From Oscillospiraceae bacterium (GTDB lineage Bacteria; Bacillota; Clostridia; TANB77; CAG-508), in contig WRFS01000003.1 in the NCBI GenBank assembly GCA_009778695.1, positions 19,974 to 83,973 of the forward strand: a stretch of DNA of 64,000 nt. The letters are read 5' to 3'. The notes below the pieces were generated by a model. The model ran no database searches, had not been told where the DNA came from, and worked only from the letters and a program-made list of their open reading frames with translations. The position numbers and the translations under genes were made by a program. The stretch's first letter is position 1; every line of letters begins with the position of its first letter. Shown here in pieces: positions 46,806-57,288 of this stretch.

Positions 46806-48086
46806 TTATTCCTCACTTCCAAGTAGTTTAACAATATCTAAATTACATTTTCTAATTATATTATAAATAATAACTAAAGATGGAATAATAACCACTACTC
46901 CAAATGTAAATATGAAAGGAAATATATTTATTCCAATTCCACCCATCATCAAGTCAAGTCCTTCCAGAATTGGAACATTGTATGTCGCCACGAAAAAGGT
47001 TATTAGCATTATTATTGCTCCAATTATATAAATAAGCAAATTATGAATTAATGATTCCATAATATATATGTTGCGTATTGTCTTTTTTGAATAGCCACTG
47101 GCTCTCAATATAGCTATATTTTTTTCTTCACTGTTGATTTTCTTTTTTGTATAAGAAAGTGTTATGACAATAGTAGTAAATATTGTTAAGAATAAAACTA
47201 GTACAATAACTATACGAATGATATTAATAACTTGCATATCAAACATAGCATTTAACCCTGAGGTTTCAAATCCTAAAGCCTGTACTTGTTCAAAAACATA
47301 GTTAACATTATCGGTATGATCAACAATAACATTTATTAAAGAACTTGCTGAAATACCTATTTCTTTTTGAGTTTCTGTCCATGATTTTTGAGTATCTGCA
47401 ATTTCTGCTAAATCCTGTGCTGGTATGTAACAAACTCCGCTATCATCAAATCTTTCTGCTACATTATATAAACCAACAATTTTAAATTCTTTGCTGAAAG
47501 TTTGATTTTCTTGTGGTTCACCATTTTTATCCAATATATAATCATGATAGTAAACTGTAAAAGTAGTCCCTAAAAGAGTATTTCCATTAATTAGATGTTC
47601 ACGATTAACAAGCTCTGGATTAAAAGTAGGGAAAAATGATACGGGAACAATTGCAACACCAGTTTCACCTTCTTCAAAACCTCTTCCTGCAACAATAGTT
47701 GGAAGAGTGTTAGGTGTCCCTCTATTTAAAGTAACCGTTCCATCGAGATATTCATTGGCCAAACTACTATCAAAGATTGCTACCTCTTGATTACTGCTGT
47801 CAAAAGCATCAACAACATGTGTTATATTTAATAAATCGGTCAAATCGTTTTTAAATTGTTCTTCGTCTCCAATAGACTTTGATGAATCTCTTGGATAAAC
47901 AGTAATCGTTCTAAATCCAATATTATTTTCCAATACATGATTAAATAGTTTATCAAAATTAAGATTGAAAATCAAAATCCCAATAGTAACAATAACACAC
48001 AAAAGAATAACTATGGTATAAATTAATTTTTTCTTTCCTCTATATAATAATAATAAAGCTGTTTTAAAATAATCTTTTATACTCAT
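46806..48086 (-). CDS. FtsX-like ABC transporter permease
   Basis: A 426-aa MacB-type permease: a first helix (LIYTIVILLCVIVTIGILIF), a large extracellular domain (residues 45-285) and three C-terminal helices. The loop NIAILRASGYSKKTIRNIYI is the classic FtsX coupling motif (ILRALGxxxxxI). It overlaps the ATPase stop codon by four bases (ATGA), so the subunits are translated together. Confidence 0.92.
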   Translation of the reverse strand: MSIKDYFKTALLLLYRGKKKLIYTIVILLCVIVTIGILIFNLNFDKLFNHVLENNIGFRTITVYPRDSSKSIGDEEQFKNDLTDLLNITHVVDAFDSSNQEVAIFDSSLANEYLDGTVTLNRGTPNTLPTIVAGRGFEEGETGVAIVPVSFFPTFNPELVNREHLINGNTLLGTTFTVYYHDYILDKNGEPQENQTFSKEFKIVGLYNVAERFDDSGVCYIPAQDLAEIADTQKSWTETQKEIGISASSLINVIVDHTDNVNYVFEQVQALGFETSGLNAMFDMQVINIIRIVIVLVLFLTIFTTIVITLSYTKKKINSEEKNIAILRASGYSKKTIRNIYIMESLIHNLLIYIIGAIIMLITFFVATYNVPILEGLDLMMGGIGINIFPFIFTFGVVVIIPSLVIIYNIIRKCNLDIVKLLGSEE

Positions 48087-48796
48087 TTGCCATCACCTAC
48101 TAATTTACCGTCAATGATTTTATAAACTTTATCAGCATAATTTTTAACTTCATTACTATGACTAACAACAATAACACATTTTCCTTTTTTAGATAAATCC
48201 TTTAAAAGTGCAAAAATATCTTTTGCACTTTTTTCATCAAGATTTCCAGTCGGCTCATCTGCTAAAATAATATTTGGATTATTAGCAAGAGCTCTGGCTA
48301 TTGCAACCCTTTGCTGTTCTCCACCAGATAACTCCTTAGGATAATGGTCAACCCTTGCTTCTAACCCTATACTTTTCAATAAATCAAAAGCCTTTTGTTT
48401 TCGCTCCTTTGAATTAATTTCTTTATTGATTAACATAGGTACTATTACATTTTCATAAGCTTTTAAAGTAGGACTTAGATGAAATCCTTGAAAAATAAAT
48501 CCAATATTTTTCATCCTTAAGTTAGACAGTTGCACATCATTAAAATCGGATACATTTGTCTTATAAAGCTCATAAATCCCACTATCAAGTGTATCAACTA
48601 GCCCTAATATATTTATAAGAGTCGATTTTCCACTACCACTATGACCCATAATAGCATAGAAATATCCACTCGAAAAATCACTATTAATGTTTGATAACAC
48701 ATTTATATTTTTATTTTTAGATTTATAACTCTTATTGGCATTTTCAAGTCTCATAACTTTATCGCCTTGTAAAATATCATTTTTTTGTTTATCCAT
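48083..48796 (-). CDS. ABC transporter ATPase (MacB/LolD type)
   Basis: A complete ABC ATPase of 237 aa: Walker [14 protein letters not shown]-loop [10 protein letters not shown], signature [15 protein letters not shown], Walker [15 protein letters not shown] and H-loop IVVSHSNEV. It belongs to the LolD/MacB subgroup that works with FtsX-like permeases to export peptides, lipoproteins or drugs by mechanotransmission. It is the first gene of the four-gene operon. Confidence 0.94.
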   Translation of the reverse strand: MDKQKNDILQGDKVMRLENANKSYKSKNKNINVLSNINSDFSSGYFYAIMGHSGSGKSTLINILGLVDTLDSGIYELYKTNVSDFNDVQLSNLRMKNIGFIFQGFHLSPTLKAYENVIVPMLINKEINSKERKQKAFDLLKSIGLEARVDHYPKELSGGEQQRVAIARALANNPNIILADEPTGNLDEKSAKDIFALLKDLSKKGKCVIVVSHSNEVKNYADKVYKIIDGKLVGDGK

Positions 48797-48998
48797 ACAA
48801 ACACAACCCCTTTAAACGATAACTATAATATTAAGTATAATAAACCCATACACGAACATCATAAAACTTTTTTTATTATTTTGAATTAGCAATCCAAATA
48901 TATTATATAAATTTATATTTGTCAATATTTTTTAAAATAAAGTTTTTTTGCAAAAAAAGTTGAGAAACATTATTACGTAAATCTTTGTTGTAATATAT

Positions 48999-49036
48999 AA
49001 AAACCAAAAAGCCCTGCACGTGCTTACGTGGGGCTT
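48999..49036 (-). terminator. Rho-independent terminator
   Basis: AAGCCC and GGGCTT with inner ACGT/ACGT form a stem (about 49009-49036), followed on the minus strand by TTTTTGGTTTTT. It follows the coiled-coil gene at 49084. Confidence 0.8.
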
Positions 49037-49083
49037 CATTTTTATTGCTAACATAGTTGGCAAACAATGTTCGCCCTTACAAC

Positions 49084-50061
49084 CTATGCATCATGATTTG
49101 AATTACCATCAGGTAATGCTGGTATCTCTAGAACTATTCTTACTTTAAATAACATTCTTACTGCCCTAATAATACCTACATTTTTTACTCTATCCCATAA
49201 CCTTGGTTTTACTTCTATTCTTGTTTCTTTATTATACAACTCATTTTCAATAATTTCGTTTTGATTCTCTATTACTTCCACTTTTTCTTCAACTGCTGCA
49301 ACTGTTTCAACAGTTTCTACACGAGATTTCCTATTCATCATATAATCAACTGGAACAGGTATTTGTTTTAATGCTTCTGCAATTTCTATTCCAATATAAC
49401 TCAAAGCTTTCGATGTGTCTTCTATTCTTTCCATATCTATTTCAATATGAAGGTTTGCTTCAAGATTATTTATTCTAGCTTCTATTAACTTAGTGGCATC
49501 TTTATAATTTGCAGATTCTGATGTTTTGCATCTTCCAATAACTGACAATGTATCAACTATATCTTCTGAAAATCTTTCTGTTGCTTTATCAATACGTTCT
49601 TTCCAATCTTCACTTTTTGTTTTAACTGCTTCGTAAACGTCTTTTAATTCATGTGCTAAAGTGATGTTTACTTCTCTTTGCCTAATTAATGCTTCAACTT
49701 TTTTAGTACCTTCTTCAAATTGGTTTGTTGCAAATTCCACTAAATCATATGCTGCTCTATATACATCAACAGGAAAATTTTTCTTTTTTGGATATTCAAT
49801 TAAATAAGTCCTGATGGAATCTATTAAATCTTTAAAATAAGAATCATCTTCTAGCTGAACTATTTGTTTCTTACTTGTCGGACTGATTAATTTTTGAACT
49901 TTATCAATATTTGATAGCATCTTTTCTTCTGTGATTACCATCTTTACATTTACTATGCCGAATTTTTTTCTAAACAATGACATCGTAAATAACCCCCTTC
50001 TCCTCTGAGCAAGTTTCACCATATCGCATTTCTGTAAATCTAATTGTTTTTCACCGCTCAT
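49084..50061 (-). CDS. Hypothetical helical/coiled-coil protein
   Basis: I do not recognise this protein of about 300-325 aa. The centre is largely helical (KVEALIRQREVNITLAHELK, TKLIEARINNLEANLHIEID), with a Glu/Val-rich linker (EEKVEVIENQNEIIENEL) and a basic C-terminal helix (GIIRAVRMLFKVRIVLE) that might sit on the membrane. Two starts are possible: ATG 50061 with AAGGGAAGACG, or ATG 49983 with AAGGGGG; the second looks better because MSLFRKKFG follows a run of basic residues unlike the rest. It is probably a single-gene unit. Confidence 0.65.
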   Translation of the reverse strand: MSGEKQLDLQKCDMVKLAQRRRGLFTMSLFRKKFGIVNVKMVITEEKMLSNIDKVQKLISPTSKKQIVQLEDDSYFKDLIDSIRTYLIEYPKKKNFPVDVYRAAYDLVEFATNQFEEGTKKVEALIRQREVNITLAHELKDVYEAVKTKSEDWKERIDKATERFSEDIVDTLSVIGRCKTSESANYKDATKLIEARINNLEANLHIEIDMERIEDTSKALSYIGIEIAEALKQIPVPVDYMMNRKSRVETVETVAAVEEKVEVIENQNEIIENELYNKETRIEVKPRLWDRVKNVGIIRAVRMLFKVRIVLEIPALPDGNSNHDA

Positions 50062-50217
50062 CGTCTTCCCTTAAAAGTCTTGCATTCACACACTTTTGTG
50101 GGTTTCGATTTCTTTTGTTATATTTTGTATATTATATTTATTCCAATTATTCACTTACCATATACAAACATCTCTTTTAGTTTACACCAAAACCTTAAAA
50201 ATTGTCAATAGTTTTTA

Positions 50218-52014
50218 CTAATTTTTAAAAAATTGTTCAAATTCTTCTCCAGAAATTTTCTCTTTCATTAAAAGTTCGTTCGCTATCTTATCTAATAAAT
50301 TCATGTTTTCTTTTAATATACTTTGTGCTTTGTTATAAGCATTGTCAATTAATTTCTTCACTTCTTGTCCAACCACATTTTCAATATTTTCCCCTAATAT
50401 TGGTGATTCATATGTGTTTTCATTTTTTAAAAATAATGGTCCAACTGTTTCACTCATGCCGTATACTTCTATCATATCTTTTGCAATTTGAGTTGCAACT
50501 TGTATATCACTTCCTGCTCCTGTAGAAATATCATTTAATGCTATCTTTTCAGCAGCACGTCCACCAAGTAATGTTATTAGCCTTTCTTCCATTTCTGTTT
50601 TTGAAATGTAATATTTATCTTCTACAGTTTTATACATTGTATATCCACCTGCATGTCCTCTTGGTATTATTGATACTTCTTTAACATCTTCTTGTGTAGG
50701 TAAAAACTTACTAACAATAGCGTGACCAGCTTCGTGATATGCTGTCAATTTTTTATCTTTTTCAGATATTATTCTACTTGTTTTTTCTAAACCAACTGTT
50801 ACTTTCTTAACAGCTTCTTCAATATCACTGTGCAATATTTCAACATGACCATTCCTTGTTGCAGTGATAGCCGCTTCATTTAAAATATTACTTAACTCTG
50901 CTCCAGTAAAGCCCGCTGTATCTCCAGCAATATCTCTTAAATCCACTTCGGAAGATATGTTTTTTCCTCTCGCATGAATTTTTAATATTTCTTCTCTTCC
51001 TTTTATGTCTGGTGTTGAAATTGTAATTTGCCTATCAAATCTGCCGGGTCTTAATAATGCTTGGTCTAACATTTCTGGTCGATTTGTTGCTGCTAAAATA
51101 ATTATAGTTTCATTTACTTCAAATCCATCCATTTCAACTAATAACTGATTTAGTGTTTGGTTGTTTTCAGTTTCTGCTCCCATTGCATTTGTTCTTCTTG
51201 AACCAATTGCATCAATTTCATCTATAAAAATAATACAAGGTGCCATCTTTTTTGCCTTCTCAAATAGCTTTCTTACTCTTGAAGCTCCAAGTCCAGCGAA
51301 CATTTCAATAAATTCCGAACCGCTCATAGAAATAAATGGCACATTAGCTTCTCCTGCTATAGCTCTTGCAATTAAGGTTTTACCAGTACCTGGTTTACCA
51401 CAAAGCAAAACACCTCTTGGAATTTTTGCACCCATTTTTATATATTTCTCTGGATTCTTCAGAAAATGTACAATTTCATATAACTCGGTTTTTTCTTCAT
51501 CTAAGCCTGCCACATCATCAAATGTAGTTTTTGTGTTTGAAGTAGCAGCATCGTAAACTTTCCCCTTATCTCCCAAGCCTTGCATTTTGACTATTAATAT
51601 TATTAAAATAATCAAAATAGCTGTAGGCATGAATGTAAAAATTCTATCCATAATTACTAAAACTACATTTTGATCGTTCTGAATAAGATCTATTTGCTTA
51701 CCATCTTGCACTTTTTGTTGTATCAATTCTATAAATGCTTGTGTGCTTGGAATGATTGTTTTATAGTCTTTATCATCATCATTTAAGTTAACTTTTAATG
51801 TTGTACTTCCAACTGTCATCTCTATCTTCTTAACTTCATTGTTATCAATTTTTTTAATTAAATCAGTATATGCTATGGTTGTGTCGGTTGAATTTTTGTT
51901 ATTGTTTATTAATATATAGCCTAATATGCCTATTAATATAATAATAACTATTATTATAATTGTATATATGATCTTGTATTTTGAATTGTTTTTTTCTTTA
52001 TCCTTGTCTTTCAT
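50218..52014 (-). CDS. ftsH: ATP-dependent zinc metalloprotease FtsH
   Basis: A short cytoplasmic N-terminus, one helix (residues 14-36), an extracellular domain and a second helix (about 125-143) anchor the protease. The AAA domain has Walker A GKPGTGKTLI, Walker B CIIFIDEIDAIG and the SRH region RPGRFDRQI; the M41 protease has HEAGHAIVSKF. FtsH degrades membrane and regulatory proteins. Length (598 aa) is slightly short because the C-terminal tail is brief. It follows a DUF1189 gene and alr in one direction. Confidence 0.95.
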   Translation of the reverse strand: MKDKDKEKNNSKYKIIYTIIIIVIIILIGILGYILINNNKNSTDTTIAYTDLIKKIDNNEVKKIEMTVGSTTLKVNLNDDDKDYKTIIPSTQAFIELIQQKVQDGKQIDLIQNDQNVVLVIMDRIFTFMPTAILIILIILIVKMQGLGDKGKVYDAATSNTKTTFDDVAGLDEEKTELYEIVHFLKNPEKYIKMGAKIPRGVLLCGKPGTGKTLIARAIAGEANVPFISMSGSEFIEMFAGLGASRVRKLFEKAKKMAPCIIFIDEIDAIGSRRTNAMGAETENNQTLNQLLVEMDGFEVNETIIILAATNRPEMLDQALLRPGRFDRQITISTPDIKGREEILKIHARGKNISSEVDLRDIAGDTAGFTGAELSNILNEAAITATRNGHVEILHSDIEEAVKKVTVGLEKTSRIISEKDKKLTAYHEAGHAIVSKFLPTQEDVKEVSIIPRGHAGGYTMYKTVEDKYYISKTEMEERLITLLGGRAAEKIALNDISTGAGSDIQVATQIAKDMIEVYGMSETVGPLFLKNENTYESPILGENIENVVGQEVKKLIDNAYNKAQSILKENMNLLDKIANELLMKEKISGEEFEQFFKN

Positions 52015-52033
52015 AAATTAATCCTTTCTTTTT

Positions 52034-53107
52034 CTACGCTTTTCCTGGTTCTGGTTCTACCTTTGGTTTTGGTATTTTAGGTTTTTCTTTCTTTTTACTC
52101 TTGTCGTCTAGTTCTTCGTCTTTTTTTTCTTCCTTTTCCTCTTCCTCTGGAAATTCTTGTTCTTGAATTTCTGGCTCCTCTTGTTTTTTCACAGGTCCGT
52201 TTAAAGCTAAATATTTATCGTTTCTAATCATTAATATCCCTATCAATACATAAATATATGCAATTGTTATATACGCATAATCAAAGTACTGAACAACAAA
52301 ACCTGTTAATGTATTAATCCATATATATATTACTTTTAATATAAGTGGTAAGGTTAATGCATATACTGAAATTTTCATGCAACTTGTAAAATTTAGTTTT
52401 ATGCGATATATCCTGCTTGTTATAAATGCAAAAATTGCAATTACGATAACATCGCCAAATACTCCAACAATATACATTAAAAAAGTATAAATAGTTAAAA
52501 ATACATATAATTCCAAATATATTTTTGCCATACTGCCACTTGATAAATAGTCTACAACACTTTGTTTAGTAAACGAATTTAGTCCAATTTTCGCTGATAA
52601 ATCTGAAAGCTTAAAAATTGTATTTCCATTATCTTCTGTTGTTGGTAAGCCTCCAAGATTAAAAAGTGCTCTATCGCTATTGCTTAAATTGCTTACTATA
52701 ACTTTATCAGATAAAACAATAATTGTGATGGCATCACTATCAACTTTCGCTTCATCGCTATACTGCTTAACTTGTTCTTCGGTTGCATTTGTGTCAATAA
52801 TTAGCAAAGCATTCATTCCATTATTTCCAGTTAAGTTTATTGGTCCATCAGATTCAACCTTTAGCGTGTTGTCTGCAAATGAAAAGTTAGGGAATTCATT
52901 TTGTAAATAATCCATATTTCCGTTCACAAACTTTACAATACTTATTACACCAGCTATTGATATTAATAGACTGAAAAGCAGTAGTATTATGAAAAAGTAC
53001 TTAATTGCCTTACTCCCTTTTTGGTACATTAACTCTACATACTTCTCAAAATCAACAATGGCATAATATGCACTTTTAAAAAAATTTAAACTTTTTTTGT
53101 CATTCAT
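52034..53107 (-). CDS. DUF1189 family membrane protein
   Basis: The 357-aa protein starts KKSLNFFKSAYYAIVDFEKY, typical of DUF1189, with a first helix (YFFIILLLFSLLISIAGV), an extracellular domain (LKVESDGPINLTGNNG) and four further helices. The C-terminal tail is strongly charged and Pro/Glu/Lys rich (PEEEEKEEKKDEELDDKSKK). Role unknown; the family is often found near maltose or envelope genes. Its start overlaps the alr stop by eight bases. Confidence 0.85.
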   Translation of the reverse strand: MNDKKSLNFFKSAYYAIVDFEKYVELMYQKGSKAIKYFFIILLLFSLLISIAGVISIVKFVNGNMDYLQNEFPNFSFADNTLKVESDGPINLTGNNGMNALLIIDTNATEEQVKQYSDEAKVDSDAITIIVLSDKVIVSNLSNSDRALFNLGGLPTTEDNGNTIFKLSDLSAKIGLNSFTKQSVVDYLSSGSMAKIYLELYVFLTIYTFLMYIVGVFGDVIVIAIFAFITSRIYRIKLNFTSCMKISVYALTLPLILKVIYIWINTLTGFVVQYFDYAYITIAYIYVLIGILMIRNDKYLALNGPVKKQEEPEIQEQEFPEEEEKEEKKDEELDDKSKKKEKPKIPKPKVEPEPGKA

Positions 53108-54239
53108 TTAAATATTCCCTTCTAATGCTTTTAGGTACGTAAATAGGCTTTACATCTACATACACAATATCATTAATATTTATTGAATCTTTTTTTATAT
53201 CAACAACTATATGATATAGCCCGACTTTTCCGATAATTCTATACTTTTTATTACGCAATTTTACGTATAAATTATTCTTTTGTCCTTTCAATATATTTTT
53301 AAAATCGTTGTAAATATATCTGATATGGTCAATAACTCTAAAACTATCATTGCCTACTGTAATATTTATACCATCAGCATAACCAACTGGGACTATTGCT
53401 ATATTAGTATTTTCTTTTGTTTTGTATGTATTCGAATATCCTATGTTAAAACCTTTATCAACTGCTTTTATTTCTGATATACTTGATTTTAAAATACCTA
53501 TATTTTTTAATCCATATAAGTTTGTAATGCTTATTCTTCCCGTGAAAGCTGAACCTATTCGTACTGCATTTAATTTCATATATGGATATTTCAAGAAGGC
53601 TGAACTGTTACATATATGTAGCATTCCTGTTTGAATCTTATTTTGTTGCAGATTTGCGATTGCATCTAAAAACCTATTGTATTGAATGCTTGTCCATTTA
53701 TTCTTTTTTTCATAACTTTGTGAAAAGTGGGAAAAGCAACCTTCCACTTCTAAATTTTTATTATTTTGTATAACTTCAACTATTTCTAAAGGATTATTAT
53801 ATACAAATCCATATCTGCCAAACCCTGTATCTATTTTAATATGAACTTTTATTTTTCGTCCATTTTCTTCAGCAATTTTATTAGCTATTTCAGCCGACTT
53901 TTTTGAGCTTATTGTCAAAATTACGTTATTTTCAATTAATTCTTTGGCTTCTGATTTTATAATAACTGGAGAAAGCATTAGTAATTTTTCTTTTATTTTA
54001 GCATTCCTTATTTCTAATGCTTCTTCAATAGTTGAAACTGCAAAAAATTTTATTCCTTCATCTATCAACATTTTTACATATTCAATTAACCCCATACCGT
54101 ATCCATTATTTTTAACTACTGCTATTATTTCGCATTTTTTTATATCGCTTGGTAAGTCTTTGTAAGAAGAATTTAATATGTTTTTTATTGTATTTATGTT
54201 GTGCATTAAGTCTTTTTTGTTTATTTCTAGTGCTTTCAC
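53100..54239 (-). CDS. alr: Alanine racemase
   Basis: Alanine racemase supplies D-alanine for peptidoglycan. The PLP lysine is seen in IIAVVKNNGYGMG (K43), the barrel motif in IKIDTGFGRYGF and CFSHFSQSY, and the second catalytic Tyr region in GYSNTYKTKENTNIAIVPVG. The C-terminal domain is less typical, but length fits. The true start is the GTG at 54239, since GGGAGGG lies 6-12 bases before it; the ATG at 54254 would include that site in its codons. It is followed by DUF1189 and ftsH. Confidence 0.9.
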   Translation of the reverse strand: MKALEINKKDLMHNINTIKNILNSSYKDLPSDIKKCEIIAVVKNNGYGMGLIEYVKMLIDEGIKFFAVSTIEEALEIRNAKIKEKLLMLSPVIIKSEAKELIENNVILTISSKKSAEIANKIAEENGRKIKVHIKIDTGFGRYGFVYNNPLEIVEVIQNNKNLEVEGCFSHFSQSYEKKNKWTSIQYNRFLDAIANLQQNKIQTGMLHICNSSAFLKYPYMKLNAVRIGSAFTGRISITNLYGLKNIGILKSSISEIKAVDKGFNIGYSNTYKTKENTNIAIVPVGYADGINITVGNDSFRVIDHIRYIYNDFKNILKGQKNNLYVKLRNKKYRIIGKVGLYHIVVDIKKDSININDIVYVDVKPIYVPKSIRREYLNE

Positions 54240-54282
54240 AAATTTCCCTCCCATTAGAAATCAACTACAATGGTCCGCTTCC

Positions 54283-54382
54283 GTGGTTGGTGTATCTTTT
54301 AAAAAAACTCCCTCCAAGCTAACGGGTATTCCCACGCCTCAAAGGGCTGTCGGGCAGTTTTTTTAAAAGATACACCAACCAC
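54283..54382 (-). repeat. Covarying hairpin element, copy 9 (variant loop)
   Basis: The arms match copy 7 (GTGGTTGGTGTATC), but the loop centre differs: on the minus strand GAGGCGTGGGAATACCCGTT replaces the usual ATACGGATTACCCC, keeping a GGG/CCC helix. It lies between PBP1A and alr. Confidence 0.9.
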
Positions 54383-54420
54383 TCACGCTATTCTATATAC
54401 TTATGATACCCCTTATAAAA

Positions 54421-57054
54421 CTACGGTGCGGGTTCGTTTGTTTCAGGTACTGTATGATTTTCCTCAGTTGTATTATTGTTTGATTCTGGTGGTGTAGGAT
54501 TTTCTACAGTCGTATTATTATTTGTTTCAGGCGGTGGTGTGTTATTTCCTCCAGTTGTATTGTTCGTATTAGGCGGTGTAGTATTTTCACCCGGTACAGT
54601 ATTTGTATTAGGTGGTGGTATTATAACATTTTGGTCTGGTGGTACAGTTATATTTCCTGTGTCTGGATTTTCTGGCTGATTTGGCTCAACCACTGGTCCT
54701 GTATCAAGTACATCTGTAGGTAACATATACTTAGCATCGGCTGCACTTTTCCATGCAGTGGTTTTGTCGCTGTTTGGTCTTGTAATAAATGTTATTGGTA
54801 CTGCACCTGGATAATCTGGTGGTGCTAATAAATATTTATCACCTTGCTTTACAACTGTTGCTTGCACATGAACATCACAAGTTTTTGTTGGCTGTGTACC
54901 ATTTACAAATACTTCTGTATATACTTCATTTCCTTGAATTGTATCATTACAATTTGGTCCAGGTAATTCTCCAGAATCTATGCAAATTGGTACTTTTACA
55001 ATACCAGATGGCACAGTAAACTTCTTAGCTGGTAAATCTTTATGAATAGTTCCCATTACATCACGAAAAATATATGCACCTGGATTAATACCACCAGTAA
55101 TAGCCGATGGTATCTCTGCTGGGGTATCATATCCAAACCATATAGCTGTTGTATAATATGGAGTAAATCCACATAACCATCTATCTTTATCTGAACTTGT
55201 TGTTCCTGTTTTTGCAGCTACATCCATTCCTGATGGAAGATTATCATTACATAAGTAAGCTGTTATATATGTTCCTTGTACTTTAGTTTGCCCATTAATA
55301 CCTACAACAGGAGCTGTTAATAAATTCTTTAATATATATGCATTTTGCACAGACATTACCCTTGTTTTTGTTTGTTGTGATTGTAAAACAACATTTCCAT
55401 TTGAGTCTGTTACGGTAGTATAAAATGTTGGTGAAATATATACACCATCATTGTTAATCATATTATATGCTGCGGCCATTTCAAGCGGGCTAACACCCGT
55501 AGTTAATCCACCAAGTGCAAGTGCTAATCCAGCATCTTTATCTGTTAATGACGTAATCCCTTCTTCTTTCAAGTAATTAATAGATTTATCTACTCCTAAT
55601 TCTGATAATATTTTTACTGGTATAATGTTTTGAGAAATTGATAATGCTTCTCTAATTGTTGATAAGCCTTTATAGCCACCATAATAATTCTTTGGTTGGT
55701 AATTACCAAATTTAGTCGGCACATCATCATATACACTTCCTGCTGTTATTAATCCTTCTTGCAATGCTGGTCCATATACAGCCAGTGGTTTTATTGAAGA
55801 ACCTGGTTGTCTTTCAGCTTGTGTTCCTCTATTGAATCCAAAAACTGTCGTTTTATCTCCTGTTCCTCCAACTTCACCTACTACGTAGCCTGTTGTCGGA
55901 TCAATAATAACCATTGCGGCTTGCGATACTTCTCCTTTCTTTATTGGGTTAGGATACATATATTTTGTCTTTTTCAATTCAGTTTCCATTGTTTTTTGAA
56001 TTGATGTAACCTGTGTTGTATGGATTGTTAACCCACTTCCGTATATATATAATTTTGCAAAATCTGCTGAACATCCCTTTAAAGCCTGGTAATCGCTTAC
56101 TACTTGATTTATTGCAGCTTCCGTATTATATGATAAATTAGCAGTAACTATTGTTCCTTGTTTAAATGTTAGTCCGGTATTTACTTCTTCTACAGCTTTA
56201 TCATGAGCGTCTTGATCTATATATCCTAATTGTAGCATTTTATCTATAACTGTATTCGTTCTACTTTTAATCCTAGCCGCTATTGCACCATCCGAGTCTG
56301 AATTGAATGGATTATAACTATTCGGCGAACTATTTATACCAGCTAAAAATGCTGATTCTGCTAAATCTAAATCTCCTACGTGTTTATTAAAATAGTATTC
56401 TGCTCCCATTTCAACACCATGTAAATCTGAACCTCCAACAAACAAAATATTTAAATATAATTCCAATATTTGGTCTTTTGAAAGCATTTTTTCTAAGTTA
56501 TATGCTCTACCCCATTCCATTACTTTTCTTTGCCAAGTATCGTCGTTATAACTTGTCAAATTTTTCACTAACTGTTGAGTTATCGTACTTCCGCCAAAAG
56601 ATGCATGTCCTCCGCTGGTTATATAAGAGATAATTGCCGAAGCTGTTCTCTTTATATCTACTCCATGGTGGTCATAAAATCTTTCATCTTCAATTGCTAC
56701 ATACGCTTTTGGTAAATATGTTGGCATGGCATCTAATTTAACATACTGCCTTTTCTCGTCGCCCGCAATAGTGCCTAAAAAGCCTCCATTTGCATCAACT
56801 ACTGTTGAATTTGTAGCTCCTACTACCAAGTCTGATGCACTTAATTTTAAGTCATTTCCAAACATTCCAAAAAATATACCTATTGCAGCTCCAGCTGCCA
56901 TAATACCAAGTACTACAAGCACTAGAAATATTATTAATATTATTTTCCAAACTTTTCTTTTCTTTTTTGGCTTACCCTCTTTTTTTTGTATATTTTTTTT
57001 CTTTATTTTCTCGTTTTTATTTTTATTTGAATTTTTTGAATTATATTCAACCAT
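54421..57054 (-). CDS. pbpA: Class A penicillin-binding protein (PBP1A)
   Basis: A basic cytoplasmic tail and one helix (IILIIFLVLVVLGIMAAGAA) anchor the enzyme. The GT51 glycosyltransferase domain shows EDERFYDHHGVD and GGSTITQQLVKNL with its catalytic Glu. The transpeptidase domain shows QPGSSIKPL (active Ser and Lys), SISQN and KTGTTSSDKDRWL. The last 110 residues are a low-complexity Pro/Thr/Asn tail (NTNTVPGENTTPP and similar), unusual in length for the family and probably wall-associated. It is expressed alone, with hairpin copy 9 after its stop. Confidence 0.93.
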   Translation of the reverse strand: MVEYNSKNSNKNKNEKIKKKNIQKKEGKPKKKRKVWKIILIIFLVLVVLGIMAAGAAIGIFFGMFGNDLKLSASDLVVGATNSTVVDANGGFLGTIAGDEKRQYVKLDAMPTYLPKAYVAIEDERFYDHHGVDIKRTASAIISYITSGGHASFGGSTITQQLVKNLTSYNDDTWQRKVMEWGRAYNLEKMLSKDQILELYLNILFVGGSDLHGVEMGAEYYFNKHVGDLDLAESAFLAGINSSPNSYNPFNSDSDGAIAARIKSRTNTVIDKMLQLGYIDQDAHDKAVEEVNTGLTFKQGTIVTANLSYNTEAAINQVVSDYQALKGCSADFAKLYIYGSGLTIHTTQVTSIQKTMETELKKTKYMYPNPIKKGEVSQAAMVIIDPTTGYVVGEVGGTGDKTTVFGFNRGTQAERQPGSSIKPLAVYGPALQEGLITAGSVYDDVPTKFGNYQPKNYYGGYKGLSTIREALSISQNIIPVKILSELGVDKSINYLKEEGITSLTDKDAGLALALGGLTTGVSPLEMAAAYNMINNDGVYISPTFYTTVTDSNGNVVLQSQQTKTRVMSVQNAYILKNLLTAPVVGINGQTKVQGTYITAYLCNDNLPSGMDVAAKTGTTSSDKDRWLCGFTPYYTTAIWFGYDTPAEIPSAITGGINPGAYIFRDVMGTIHKDLPAKKFTVPSGIVKVPICIDSGELPGPNCNDTIQGNEVYTEVFVNGTQPTKTCDVHVQATVVKQGDKYLLAPPDYPGAVPITFITRPNSDKTTAWKSAADAKYMLPTDVLDTGPVVEPNQPENPDTGNITVPPDQNVIIPPPNTNTVPGENTTPPNTNNTTGGNNTPPPETNNNTTVENPTPPESNNNTTEENHTVPETNEPAP

Positions 57055-57288
57055 GTCTTCCTCCCATTTTATTTTTCTATTATATTACATAATTAAATAA
57101 ATTACAACTCTAATTTTTTTGATATTTTAAATTTTTTTGAAATTTTTGTTGTATTTTTTTAATATATGTGATATATTATATATAGGTTGAAAAAAACCAA
57201 TTTTATTTATAGACTAATTACTCTTTCATTGGAATGTGTCATTGTGTCAATAAATTAAATTATATTTCAAAGAAGGAGGACTCATATA

